Below are positions 1-6,852 of a stretch of 16,201 bases of DNA, piece after piece (the stretch's first letter is position 1; the number at the start of each line of letters is the position of its first letter). Position numbers and translations under genes: made by a program. The notes beneath the pieces were generated by a model, which did not search any database, was not told where the DNA came from, and was given only the letters and a program-made list of their open reading frames with translations. This DNA comes from Planctomycetota bacterium (GTDB lineage: Bacteria; Planctomycetota; Phycisphaerae; Phycisphaerales; SM1A02). The stretch is from positions 1 to 16,201 of the forward strand of contig RFOC01000023.1 of assembly GCA_009926815.1 (NCBI GenBank). Reading direction: 5' to 3'.

Positions 1-2
1 TG

Positions 3-293
3 ACCTGCGTGCTGGGTGCGGCGATGGCTCGCGCCTTCGACTCTCTCGACACGCCCGGCTGGGTGTTCGTGGTCGCGGGTGCCGCTCCACTGGGTGCATG
101 GCTTGGCGAGGCGCCTCCGTTCAGGGGCACCGCCCTGGTGTCGGCGCTGGCTCGACTGGTCGGCGTGGGGGTGATCGTGGGCCTGGCGGTGTGGGCGGTC
201 GTGCCGCGACTGGCTTCGGATGGTGATCCGGATGCGTACGCTCTGCACGGTGTCCCTTCCTTGCCTGAAGCCCCCGTGTGGTCCGCACCCTGA
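3..293 (+). CDS. C-terminal part of a small membrane protein (5' end outside or at window edge)
   Basis: The reading frame is open from the left edge to a TGA at 291-293, so the gene probably begins upstream; in-frame GTG at 9 and ATG at 24 are possible internal starts. The visible product has two hydrophobic stretches: one around WVFVVAGAAPLGAWL and a longer one around LVGVGVIVGLAVWAVV. They look like transmembrane helices, followed by a short polar, proline-rich tail. Codons show the high GC third-position use of neighbouring genes, supporting real coding. No family is recognisable from this fragment. Its 3' end overlaps the start of the downstream lipoprotein gene by roughly 60 bases, suggesting the two are co-transcribed. 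Function unknown. Confidence 0.5.
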   Translation, partial: TCVLGAAMARAFDSLDTPGWVFVVAGAAPLGAWLGEAPPFRGTALVSALARLVGVGVIVGLAVWAVVPRLASDGDPDAYALHGVPSLPEAPVWSAP

Positions 294-1260
294 CGCGTGG
301 CGTTCGCTCTGGGTGCTCTGCGCGCTGGCGATGGCCGCGTGCTTCCCGCGACCCCTGGACGTGAAGGTGAGCGACGCAGGCACGGGGCAGCCCATCGAGG
401 GCGTGGCCCTGCACCGGCACGCCATCTCGCTTCTCTCGCTGCTGCCCTCGAAGCAGCAGCCGGTGCGATCGGAGCCGGATGGCTCGGCGCGCGTGTGGGT
501 GCCGCCACTGAACACGAACATCACGCTGCTTCGTCCCGGCTACGAGCCGGCCAGCCTGGCGGTCTACCGCAGGACGCCTCCCGCATCCATGCGCGCCGAG
601 GATGAGCGCGTGCGACTGGGCTTCGATGAACTGGAGGACGGCCTGGTCGTGCCCATGCGCCTGAAGCCGGTCACGCTGACACCCATCGATGTGCGGGTGG
701 TGGACCAGCGATCCGGCGAACCGGTGCCCGAGGCCGAGGTGCTTGCGGGCACCTTCCTGTTCCTGCCTGCGCCAGGCCTGGAGGAGGGATGGGGTTTCCC
801 TGACCTGCAGCGCGCGACCCCTGATGAGCGCGGGGCCACGCGGCTGAACCTGGTGTCGGGCTTTCGCAACCGGATCACGGCGAGGTCACCCGGCTGGACG
901 GAGGCCCACGCGGATCTGCGTGACGCGCCCGGCGAACCGGTCACCCTGAGGCTGCGGCCGCTGCAATGGAAGCCCATCCAGTTCGAGGTGCTGGACGAGA
1001 AGCGGGGGACGCCGGTGCCGGGGGCCTGGGTGTCGCTCGAGGAGCCAAGACGGGGCCTGCCTCCGGATCCCAACACCTTCGCGGGCCTGACCGATTCGAA
1101 TGGGCTGACCCCCATGCTCCTGCTCCCGGATCGCGTTCCACTGGTCATCCACATCGAGGCGCCCGGGCATCGCGAGCGGCGCGAGGCCCTGGACTGGTCG
1201 GCTCTGGGCGAGCGGGATATCCGGACCGTCTGGATTCGCCGCAAGGGCTGGTTCGAGTAG
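232..1260 (+). CDS. Lipoprotein with three tandem carboxypeptidase-regulatory-like beta-sandwich repeats
   Basis: The product (342 aa from ATG 232) has a hydrophobic segment LWVLCALAMAAC ending in a lipobox-like cysteine at residue 37, so it is probably lipid-anchored and exported. The rest holds three copies of a repeat of about 100 residues, starting near residues 41, 151 and 248. Each opens with a strand of the type PLDVKV, PIDVRV or PIQFEV, then a turn such as GTGQPIEGV, SGEPVPEAEV or GTPVPGAWV, and later a D-G/E-x-G segment. This is the pattern of carboxypeptidase regulatory-like (transthyretin-like) domains, which usually serve as structural or binding modules of cell-surface proteins; the ligand here is unknown. 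The start is uncertain: ATG 220, ATG 232 (with GGATGG about 9 bases upstream) and GTG 250 are all in frame. All overlap the preceding gene, which is unusual and suggests translational coupling. Confidence 0.7.
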   Translation: MRTLCTVSLPCLKPPCGPHPDAWRSLWVLCALAMAACFPRPLDVKVSDAGTGQPIEGVALHRHAISLLSLLPSKQQPVRSEPDGSARVWVPPLNTNITLLRPGYEPASLAVYRRTPPASMRAEDERVRLGFDELEDGLVVPMRLKPVTLTPIDVRVVDQRSGEPVPEAEVLAGTFLFLPAPGLEEGWGFPDLQRATPDERGATRLNLVSGFRNRITARSPGWTEAHADLRDAPGEPVTLRLRPLQWKPIQFEVLDEKRGTPVPGAWVSLEEPRRGLPPDPNTFAGLTDSNGLTPMLLLPDRVPLVIHIEAPGHRERREALDWSALGERDIRTVWIRRKGWFE

Positions 1261-1302
1261 TCCGCGGGCCGACCCGGGCATTCGCCGACCATCGGGATTC
1301 CG

Positions 1303-1331
1303 TTGGCATCGGGCGGGACCGGGAGTATGTT
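1303..1331 (+). promoter_or_regulatory. Sigma-70-type promoter of apaG placed for leaderless transcription
   Basis: TTGGCA at 1303-1308 (5 of 6 matches to TTGACA) is followed by exactly 17 bases and TATGTT at 1326-1331 (4 of 6 matches to TATAAT). The hexamer ends 7 bases before the ATG at 1339, so the expected transcription start falls on or beside the start codon. Spacing and sequence are seen directly; activity is inferred. It also implies that ATG 1327 lies inside the -10 box and is unlikely to be the real start. Confidence 0.6.
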
Positions 1332-1338
1332 GGCGGGC

Positions 1339-1743
1339 ATGTCGCAGACGGCCCATGGCTGCAAGGGAAGCGAGTGCGAGACCCACGGCATCCGCGTGAT
1401 GGTCGAGCCACGCTACCTCCCTTCACACAGCGACCCGGCAACGGGGCGCTATCTCTTCAACTATCGCATCGAGATCGTCAACAACGGCACCGAGCGTGTG
1501 CGGCTGCGAAGCCGCCGCTGGGTCATCGTGGACGCCGACGGCGAACGCCATGAGGTGCAGGGCATGGGTGTGGTGGGGCACAACCCCGTGATCGGACCCG
1601 GCGAGAAGTTCGAGTACAGCAGCTTTGCGCCGCTTCAGACGCAGTGGGGCACCATGGAAGGCGCGTACATGATGCAGCGCGACGATGGCAGCGCCTTCGA
1701 GGTGACGATCAGCCGCTTCTACCTGGTCGGGCCTCACCAGTGA
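1339..1743 (+). CDS. apaG: ApaG domain protein
   Basis: The product (134 aa) matches the ApaG family along its length. It has the early strand IRVMVEPRYLP, the segment FNYRIEIVNNG (residues 40-50), SRRWVIVDADG, the glycine-rich GMGVVGHNPVIGPG, then YSSFAPLQTQWGTMEGAYMM and a terminal FYLVGP. The family has a fibronectin type III-like fold and about 125 residues. In enterobacteria apaG is linked to cobalt/magnesium resistance and lies next to the diadenosine tetraphosphatase gene apaH, but its biochemical role is unsettled. Two cysteines (8 and 13) lie in the unconserved N-terminus. ATG 1339 is chosen because the -10 box at 1326-1331 covers the alternative ATG 1327. The TGA stop at 1741-1743 touches the asd start, so the two genes probably form an operon. 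apaH is not present here. Confidence 0.9.
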   Translation: MSQTAHGCKGSECETHGIRVMVEPRYLPSHSDPATGRYLFNYRIEIVNNGTERVRLRSRRWVIVDADGERHEVQGMGVVGHNPVIGPGEKFEYSSFAPLQTQWGTMEGAYMMQRDDGSAFEVTISRFYLVGPHQ

Positions 1744-1745
1744 GC

Positions 1746-2789
1746 ATGGACCATCCCGTTCGGCCACGCACCGTGGCCGTGATCGGCGCCACGGGTGCCG
1801 TGGGACGCGAGGCGATGGAGCGACTGCACCGCCGCCGATTTCCCGTGGGCGAACTGCGCGCCATCGCCAGCCAGCGGAGTGCCGGCGGCACGCTGCCCTT
1901 CGCGGGTGGTCAGGTGACCGTGCAGGCGCTCGATGAAGCGTCGATCCGGGGCGTGGAGGTGGCCATCCTGGCCGCCGATGCCGCGACCAGCCGCGAGTGG
2001 GCGCCACGGCTGGTGCACGCCGGCGCCGTGGTCGTGGACAACAGCAGCGCCTTCCGCATGGATCCGCAGGTCCCGCTGGTGGTGCCGGAGATCAACGGAG
2101 GCGAACTGGCGGGGCGGCCATCGCTGGTCGCCAACCCCAACTGCACCACGATCATCTCGCTCATGGCGGCGGCGCCGCTGCACCACGCCTTCGGACTGCG
2201 CCGCATCACCGCGTGCAGCTATCAGGCGGTGAGCGGTGCGGGCCTGCCTGCCATGCAGGAGCTGGAAGGGCAGGCGCGGCAGTGGTCCGCGGGCGAGCCG
2301 GTGCAGTCGACGGTCTTCCGTCGGCCGACGCTCTTCAACGTGTTCCCGCACGACAGCGCGCTGCTTCCAGACGGGAGCAACGAGGAGGAGACCAAGCTGG
2401 TGAAGGAGAGCCGGCGCATCCTGGACCTTCCCGACCTTCGCGTCAGCGTGACCTGCGTGCGCGTGCCGGTGCGAAGGGCGCATGCGGTGGCGCTGCACCT
2501 GGAGTTCGAGCGAAGGGTCGATCCCGAGGTCGCCCGCGAGGTGCTCTCCAGGGCCGAGGGTGTTCGGCTGGTCGACGAGCGGTCCGGATCACCGGCCGAC
2601 CCGCTGATGGCCGCCGAGGGTGATGAGGTGCTGGTCTCGCGCATCCGACGCGACTTCGGTGCTCCCGAGGATCATGGCCTCGCCCTGTGGACGGTGGGCG
2701 ACCAGTTGCTGAAGGGTGCGGCCCTGAACGCGATCCAGATCGCGGAGAGGCTGCTGGGGGACGGTGCCTCCGGAACCCGGCGACGATGA
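1746..2789 (+). CDS. asd: Aspartate-semialdehyde dehydrogenase
   Basis: This enzyme reduces L-aspartyl-4-phosphate with NADPH to aspartate semialdehyde, the branch point to lysine and diaminopimelate, threonine and methionine. The product is 347 aa, normal for the family. Visible signatures are the Rossmann loop GATGAVG (residues 14-20), NSSAFRM, the catalytic cysteine 133 in ANPNCTT, YQAVSGAG with the conserved glutamine, and RVPVRRAHA with the catalytic-type histidine 246. The start is ATG 1746, two bases after the apaG stop; an in-frame GTG at 1740 would give a 4-base GTGA overlap and is also possible. No clear Shine-Dalgarno is present, so translation may be coupled to apaG. The gene converges on the SUMF1-fold gene, leaving only 16 bases between the stops. 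Confidence 0.95.
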   Translation: MDHPVRPRTVAVIGATGAVGREAMERLHRRRFPVGELRAIASQRSAGGTLPFAGGQVTVQALDEASIRGVEVAILAADAATSREWAPRLVHAGAVVVDNSSAFRMDPQVPLVVPEINGGELAGRPSLVANPNCTTIISLMAAAPLHHAFGLRRITACSYQAVSGAGLPAMQELEGQARQWSAGEPVQSTVFRRPTLFNVFPHDSALLPDGSNEEETKLVKESRRILDLPDLRVSVTCVRVPVRRAHAVALHLEFERRVDPEVAREVLSRAEGVRLVDERSGSPADPLMAAEGDEVLVSRIRRDFGAPEDHGLALWTVGDQLLKGAALNAIQIAERLLGDGASGTRRR

Positions 2790-2815
2790 GAGCCAGTCCC
2801 TGAACTCAGGGGCTC
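2790..2815. terminator. Candidate bidirectional hairpin between convergent stops
   Basis: GAGCC at 2790-2794 can pair with GGCTC at 2811-2815, and CCTGA at 2799-2803 with TCAGG at 2806-2810, with a 4-base bulge (2795-2798) on the left arm. The hairpin sits exactly where asd (plus) and the SUMF1-fold gene (minus) converge and includes the stop codon of the latter. There is no T-run on either side, so it is not a classical intrinsic terminator; it may still act as a 3' end barrier. Confidence 0.35.
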
Positions 2816-3963
2816 CGCGCGGCACGAAAGCCGATGAACGGGTAGCGGGAGCCTGGTGGGTGAGCCATGCGGGTGGCTGCACGGCAGTCGTTGGAGTTGG
2901 CGTTCCATACACCGCCCCGGAGCACCCGCTCGGTTCCTGTCTCCGGTCCCGTTGGATCGGACTGATCGCCTGCGGCATATGGGCCATGCCAGTCACCCAC
3001 CCACTCCCACACGTTGCCGGCCATGTCATGAACGCCAAATCCATTGGCTGCAAGGCTGCCGGTGGCCTTGGTGCCGTACGGGGTGTTGTTGATACCGAAC
3101 CAGGCGATCTTCGTGAGGTGCCGCTCATCATTCACGCCACCCGGATGGGCTGGCGATCCATGAAATCCCGTGACCGTGCCTGCCCGGTACGCGTATTCCC
3201 ACTCGGCCTCGGTGGGCAGACGCAATCCCGTGACCGAGCCGAAGGCGGTGATGTCGTTCCAACTCACCTGCTCCACAGGTCTGGCATCCGAACCCGGGTA
3301 ACCGTTGGCCGCGACGAAGAAACTTGGGTTGCTGCCCATCTTGGCAGACCACAGTGCCTGGGTGACCTCGTGGCGGCCCAGATAGAACGGCTTCGTCAAC
3401 TTGACCCGATGGACGGGTTCGCCACGACCAACCTCGCCCATCTTGAACGAACCGGGTGGGATCAGGACCATCTCGATGCCAGTGCCATTGTCCCGAACAC
3501 GCCATGGAAGCCCCGTGGACGTGATGGCGGATCTCAGGCCTTCATCGAAGATCACCGCCGGATCTGGTTTGTGCTCGAGCACCGTGTACCAGGTGATCCT
3601 TGATCCGTACTGGAAACCCTGGCCAAGCGTTCCTGTCCCGCCGGGAGTGGTCACCTGCACATGCGCGGCACCCGCCTCACCCGCAGGCGTGATGGCCTGG
3701 ATGGTCGTGTCATTCACGACAACCACGTTGGTGGCGGCCGCGCCACGAACCTTCACGCTGGTGGCACCCATCAATCCCGAACCCGAGATGGTGATGGCTG
3801 TGCCCCCCTCGACCGGTCCTGCATCCGGGCTCACTGAATGAATCACCGGGGATTCATGAGCCGTCGCCCCCGGCGGCCGGGCCGAATCCACCTGACCGAA
3901 GCACAGCATCAAGGGCACACACGCGAGCGAACGACGGATGCACCGACCCGGTGAGATTGTCAT
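2806..3963 (-). CDS. Secreted IPT/TIG plus SUMF1-fold (formylglycine-generating-enzyme-like) protein
   Basis: The product (385 aa) begins with an N-terminal signal (RRSLACVPLMLCFG, probable cleavage after Ala28). Next comes an IPT/TIG immunoglobulin-like domain at about 39-120 (PVIHSVSP, GGTAITISGSG, then TPGGTGT and FQYG). The C-terminal SUMF1 domain runs from about 165 to 384: MVLIPPGSFKMG, PVHRVKL, FYLGRHEVTQALW, PVEQVSWNDI, LRLPTEAEWEYAYRAG, GFGVHDMAGNVWEWVGDW, LRGGVWN and YPFIGFRAAR. True formylglycine-generating enzymes use a pair of cysteines near the GGS motif. Here only Cys360 (DCRAATR) remains and the first position is not Cys, so sulfatase activation is doubtful. The domain may instead bind ligands or act as another SUMF1-fold enzyme. 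ATG 3963 is preferred over upstream frame extension because it gives the signal peptide and has GGAG 9 bases upstream. Base composition looks lower in GC than flanking genes. Confidence 0.88.
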   Translation of the reverse strand: MTISPGRCIRRSLACVPLMLCFGQVDSARPPGATAHESPVIHSVSPDAGPVEGGTAITISGSGLMGATSVKVRGAAATNVVVVNDTTIQAITPAGEAGAAHVQVTTPGGTGTLGQGFQYGSRITWYTVLEHKPDPAVIFDEGLRSAITSTGLPWRVRDNGTGIEMVLIPPGSFKMGEVGRGEPVHRVKLTKPFYLGRHEVTQALWSAKMGSNPSFFVAANGYPGSDARPVEQVSWNDITAFGSVTGLRLPTEAEWEYAYRAGTVTGFHGSPAHPGGVNDERHLTKIAWFGINNTPYGTKATGSLAANGFGVHDMAGNVWEWVGDWHGPYAAGDQSDPTGPETGTERVLRGGVWNANSNDCRAATRMAHPPGSRYPFIGFRAARSP

Positions 3964-3972
3964 GACCGTTGA

Positions 3973-3976
3973 CTCC
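3973..3976 (-). promoter_or_regulatory. Shine-Dalgarno of the SUMF1-fold gene
   Basis: On the minus strand GGAG is followed by 9 bases and the ATG at 3963. It is one of the few convincing ribosome binding sites in the window and fixes this start. Confidence 0.6.
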
Positions 3977-3993
3977 GGAAGAGGGATTCCCGG

Positions 3994-4022
3994 ATTCTGC
4001 CATGACGTCTCATGCCTGACAA
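3994..4022 (-). promoter_or_regulatory. Promoter of the SUMF1-fold gene
   Basis: Read on the minus strand, TTGTCA (4022-4017; 5 of 6 to TTGACA) is separated by 17 bases from CAGAAT (3999-3994; 4 of 6 to TATAAT). The expected start near 3987 gives a leader of roughly 24 bases containing the GGAG site. This is a conventional leadered arrangement, unlike the five leaderless-type genes in the window. Sequence and spacing are seen; use is inferred. Confidence 0.45.
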
Positions 4023-4030
4023 ATCTGTCG

Positions 4031-4044
4031 CCGCCTCTCGGCGG
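4031..4044 (-). terminator. Candidate hairpin downstream of trpC
   Basis: On the minus strand CCGCC, a GAGA tetraloop and GGCGG form a compact GC stem about 58 bases after the trpC stop. It is followed by a second small GACA/TGTC stem (4029-4018) with a few T residues. The T-rich part is weak and overlaps the -35 box of the SUMF1-fold gene, so the assignment as terminator is tentative. Confidence 0.3.
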
Positions 4045-4101
4045 TGGGCGTGTGCCACAAGCCCGCCGAGTCGCCGCCGACATCCCGGCAAGGGAAACGC
4101 C

Positions 4102-4917
4102 TCACGACGGTCGCAGCAGCTCGCCCAGCGCCACGCCCGGATCCGGCTGCCGCATCAGGTGCTCGCCCACCAGCGCAATGTGCACGCCGTGCGATCGCAG
4201 CCGCCGGAGATCCTCGGCCGTCCGGATGCCGCTCTCGCTGACCAGGATCGATCGGTCCTCGACCAGTTCCGCCATGCGGAGCGTGTGCGAGAGATCGGTG
4301 GTCATGGTGCGCAGGTCCCGATTGTTGATGCCCAGCATCGCGTAGCCGCGATGCGGGAAGCCCACATGATGCTGCACGCGGTAGAGGCTCTCCACGTCAT
4401 GCACCTCCAGCAGCGTGGTCAGCCCCAGCTCGACCGCCTGAATCTGGAAATCCACGATCTGTCCCTCGGTGAGGCACTCCGCGATCAGCAGGATCGCGTC
4501 GGCGCCGGCCGCGCGGCTCTCCCAGATCTGCCACGCATCCACGATGAAGTCCTTCCGCAGCACCGGCAGCGGCACGCGGTCGCGGATCATCTGGATGAAC
4601 TCCAGACGACCACCGAAGTCGGCCTCGTCGGTGAGGCAGCTGATCGCCGAGGCACCAGCCCCGTGATAGCGTGCGGCAATGTCGACCGGGTCGAAATCCT
4701 GCCGGATCAGTCCCGCGGACGGGCTCTTGCGCTTCACCTCGGCGATGATGCGCGTGCCCTGCGGCGTGCCTGACTGCACCAGCGCCTGGAAGAAGTTGCG
4801 GGGCCTTGGCAACTCGCGACAGCGGGCCTGCAGCGCCTCGAGCGGTTCCTTCGCCTTCAGCTCGGCCACCTCGGCTCTCTTCCTCTGCACGATCTTCTGG
4901 AGTGCGTCGGCGGCCAT
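4102..4917 (-). CDS. trpC: Indole-3-glycerol-phosphate synthase
   Basis: The enzyme closes the indole ring, converting carboxyphenylaminodeoxyribulose phosphate to indole-3-glycerol phosphate in tryptophan synthesis. The 271-residue product is a standard single-domain (beta/alpha)8 barrel. Catalytic residues are visible: Glu60 and Lys62 in AEVKRKSPSAG, Lys122 in PVLRKDFIVD, Glu171 in LLEVHD, Asn198 and Arg200 in GINNRDL, and Glu228-Ser229 in VSESGI, followed by the phosphate-binding LVGEHLM. ATG 4917 is chosen because the family N-terminus (helical, ILxxIvxxKrxEV-like) starts here; the frame stays open upstream, but over the divergent gene's promoter and coding region. No other trp biosynthesis gene is in the window, so trpC stands apart from a trp operon. 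It diverges from a CPBP protease-trpS pair, so tryptophan synthesis and tryptophan charging genes share one intergenic region. Confidence 0.95.
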   Translation of the reverse strand: MAADALQKIVQRKRAEVAELKAKEPLEALQARCRELPRPRNFFQALVQSGTPQGTRIIAEVKRKSPSAGLIRQDFDPVDIAARYHGAGASAISCLTDEADFGGRLEFIQMIRDRVPLPVLRKDFIVDAWQIWESRAAGADAILLIAECLTEGQIVDFQIQAVELGLTTLLEVHDVESLYRVQHHVGFPHRGYAMLGINNRDLRTMTTDLSHTLRMAELVEDRSILVSESGIRTAEDLRRLRSHGVHIALVGEHLMRQPDPGVALGELLRPS

Positions 4918-4945
4918 GGCGGGGACCGGGGAATCCGGGACTCCA

Positions 4946-4951
4946 GTTATA
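4946..4951 (-). promoter_or_regulatory. Candidate -10 element of trpC
   Basis: TATAAC on the minus strand (followed by T) is the only AT-rich patch between trpC and the divergent protease gene. It would give a leader of about 20 bases ahead of ATG 4917. No good -35 match lies 16-18 bases upstream. On the plus strand the same patch reads TTATAG and might serve the divergent gene. Confidence 0.35.
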
Positions 4952-4996
4952 GCCGGGAAGGCCGCCACCGCATCGGAGCCGGTGGACGGCATCTGG

Positions 4997-5791
4997 ATGC
5001 TGGTCCTGCACGCATGCTGGGCCGGGGTCGCTGCCGCGGTGACGTGGAGCCAGGGATGGCTGCGTGGCTCCCGACCCGTGCTCTGGCCGGGCCGCGATCC
5101 ATCGGATCTTCTGCGCCTGGCGATCGCCGTGATCCTGGCCTCGCCCATGACCGCCCTGGTGGGAGCCTGGATGGGCGTGCGAACCGGCACCACCCTGACG
5201 CTGCACCAGATGCTGGCCTTGTCCATCGCATCCGCCGCGTCGCCCATCGCGGCGTGGCTGCTGCTCGCGCCCGGCCCGGACATCGCCGCACCATCGCGAC
5301 GTCCGATCGCCATGATCGCCGGACTGCTGGGCCTGCTCGTCTGCTGGCCGTTCCTGCAACTGGCCATCGACGGCATCAGTCGACTGCAGCAGGCCCTGGG
5401 TGGAGAGGCCGCGCCAGCCCTGGGTCACAGCACGCTGCAGTCGCTGCGGGCGCAGGCAAGTGAACCCGCCGCGTGGGGCGTGGCTGCGGCGGCCGTGCTG
5501 ATCACGCCGCTGGCCGAGGAGATCACCTGGCGCGGCCTGGTGCAGCAGTCGCTCAAGCGAGTGCGGTTGCCGGTGCCCGCGGCCATCCTGCTGACCTCGG
5601 CAGGCTTCGCCCTGTTCCACTGGAGCGTGCTGCCCGCCGCCGCACGGCCGGGCGGACTGGCGGCCCTGACGCTGCTGGGCGCCACGCTGGGGTGGCTGAC
5701 CGAGCGCACCGGGCGCATCGAGTCGGCCATGGTCGCCCACGCGGCGTTCAACCTGGCCAACCTGCTGCTCTTCTCTATGCTTCCGGAATGA
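4997..5791 (+). CDS. CPBP (CAAX protease and bacteriocin-processing) family membrane protease
   Basis: The product (264 aa) is very hydrophobic with several predicted membrane helices, e.g. MLVLHACWAGVAAAVTW at the start, LLRLAIAVILASPMTALVGAW, MIAGLLGLLVCWPFLQLAI and a C-terminal block. The three CPBP motifs are present: EExxxR as Glu174-Glu175-x3-Arg179, FxxxH as Phe204-x3-His208 and HxxxN as His248-x3-Asn252. These form the metal-independent glutamyl protease site of the Rce1-like (ABI) family. Bacterial members process peptides or give immunity or abortive infection, but the substrate here is unknown. ATG 4997 is chosen, with GGTGGA 11 bases upstream; ATG 4916 is in frame but abuts the trpC start, and GTG 4982 is also possible. 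The stop overlaps the trpS start as ATGA, so the two are very likely translationally coupled. Confidence 0.85.
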   Translation: MLVLHACWAGVAAAVTWSQGWLRGSRPVLWPGRDPSDLLRLAIAVILASPMTALVGAWMGVRTGTTLTLHQMLALSIASAASPIAAWLLLAPGPDIAAPSRRPIAMIAGLLGLLVCWPFLQLAIDGISRLQQALGGEAAPALGHSTLQSLRAQASEPAAWGVAAAAVLITPLAEEITWRGLVQQSLKRVRLPVPAAILLTSAGFALFHWSVLPAAARPGGLAALTLLGATLGWLTERTGRIESAMVAHAAFNLANLLLFSMLPE

Positions 5792-6849
5792 GCGGCAAGC
5801 CACGCATCCTGACCGGCGACACGCCCACCGGACGACTGCACCTGGGTCACTGGGTGGGAAGCGTGAAGCGGCGCGTGGAACTGCAGCACACGCACGACTG
5901 CTACTTCATCGTGGCCAACTACCACGCGTTCACCACGCGGTCGGAACGCAGCGCGGAGATCCGCTCGGACTGCCTGGAGATCGTGCGCGACTACCTGGCC
6001 ATGGGCATCGATCCCGACGCCGCCACGGTGTTCCTGCAGAGCGAGATCCCCGCGATCCACGAGCTCTGCTTCCTCTTCGCCATGCTGCTGCCCTTCAACC
6101 GCGTGATGCGGAACCCCACGCTGAAGGACGAGATCAAGGTGAAGGACCTGGGCGAGACCTACAGCTTCGGATTCCCGCTGTACGCCGTGGGCCAGTGCAG
6201 CGACATCCTCTCGTTCCGGCCGGTGGGCGTGCCCGTGGGCGAGGACCAGGTGCCTCACCTGGAGATGACGCGCGAGGTGGCCCGCCGCTTCAATCAGGTC
6301 TACTGCGGCGTGGATGAGCATGCCGAGGACCATGACCACGCGAAGCTGGGCGGCGTGTTCCCCGTGCCGCGCGCCGAGGTGGGCAAGGTGGGCCGACTGG
6401 TCGGCATCGACGGCAAGAACAAGATGAGCAAGAGCCTGGGCAACGCCATCTTCATCAGCGATCCACCCAAGGAGGTGGAGAAGAAGGTGATGAAGATCTT
6501 CACCGGTCGGCAGAGCCCCACCGAGCCCGGGGACGTGAACAATGCGCTCTTCCAGTACGTGGAGGCGTTCATTCCGGACGCGGCGCGCGTGGCCGAACTG
6601 AAGGACCGCTATGCCCGCGGCGACAACATCGGCGACGGTCACGTGAAGAAGGAGCTGGCCGCGTGCCTGAACGACCTGCTGGAGCCCATGCGGAAGCGGC
6701 GGGCCCAGTTCGAGGGACGCGACGACCTGATCCTGGACATCCTGCGGAAGGGATGCGCCCGGGCCAACGAGACCGCCGAGGCCACGCTGGAGGCGGCCCG
6801 GAAGGCCTGCAACCTGCATTTCTTCCCGCGATCGATCGGATATCGCTGA
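5788..6849 (+). CDS. trpS: Tryptophanyl-tRNA synthetase
   Basis: This class I synthetase charges tRNA-Trp with tryptophan using ATP. The product is 353 aa, slightly above the usual 330-340. The HIGH-type motif is HLGH at residues 18-21 within the Trp-specific context TGDTPTGRLHLGHWVG, and the KMSKS loop is complete at 212-216 (NKMSKSLGN). Other family marks are ANYHAFTT, YAVGQCSDIL, GEDQVPHLEMTREVARRFN and the C-terminal VKKELAACLNDLLEPMRKRR. The start ATG at 5788 overlaps the stop of the CPBP protease gene by 4 bases. There is no separate promoter or Shine-Dalgarno, so expression should depend on the upstream gene. A single trpS in an operon with a membrane protease is an odd pairing without clear functional meaning. 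Confidence 0.96.
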   Translation: MSGKPRILTGDTPTGRLHLGHWVGSVKRRVELQHTHDCYFIVANYHAFTTRSERSAEIRSDCLEIVRDYLAMGIDPDAATVFLQSEIPAIHELCFLFAMLLPFNRVMRNPTLKDEIKVKDLGETYSFGFPLYAVGQCSDILSFRPVGVPVGEDQVPHLEMTREVARRFNQVYCGVDEHAEDHDHAKLGGVFPVPRAEVGKVGRLVGIDGKNKMSKSLGNAIFISDPPKEVEKKVMKIFTGRQSPTEPGDVNNALFQYVEAFIPDAARVAELKDRYARGDNIGDGHVKKELAACLNDLLEPMRKRRAQFEGRDDLILDILRKGCARANETAEATLEAARKACNLHFFPRSIGYR

Positions 6850-6852
6850 CCA

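Noticed and set aside
3164..3236. Direct repeat AATCCCGTGACCG at 3164-3176 and 3224-3236
   Set aside because: Both copies lie in the SUMF1-fold coding sequence and encode a similar VTG segment; two copies 60 bases apart are not enough to call a repeat element.
4718..4996. Longer versions of the CPBP protease or trpC through the shared upstream region
   Set aside because: The two open frames overlap antisense to each other here; family N-termini place trpC at 4917 and the first membrane helix of the protease at 4997.
5014..5463. Other small plus-strand frames inside the CPBP, xerD and zwf genes
   Set aside because: They are out-of-frame readings of well-supported genes, lack ribosome binding sites or leaderless elements, and have composition typical of shadows.
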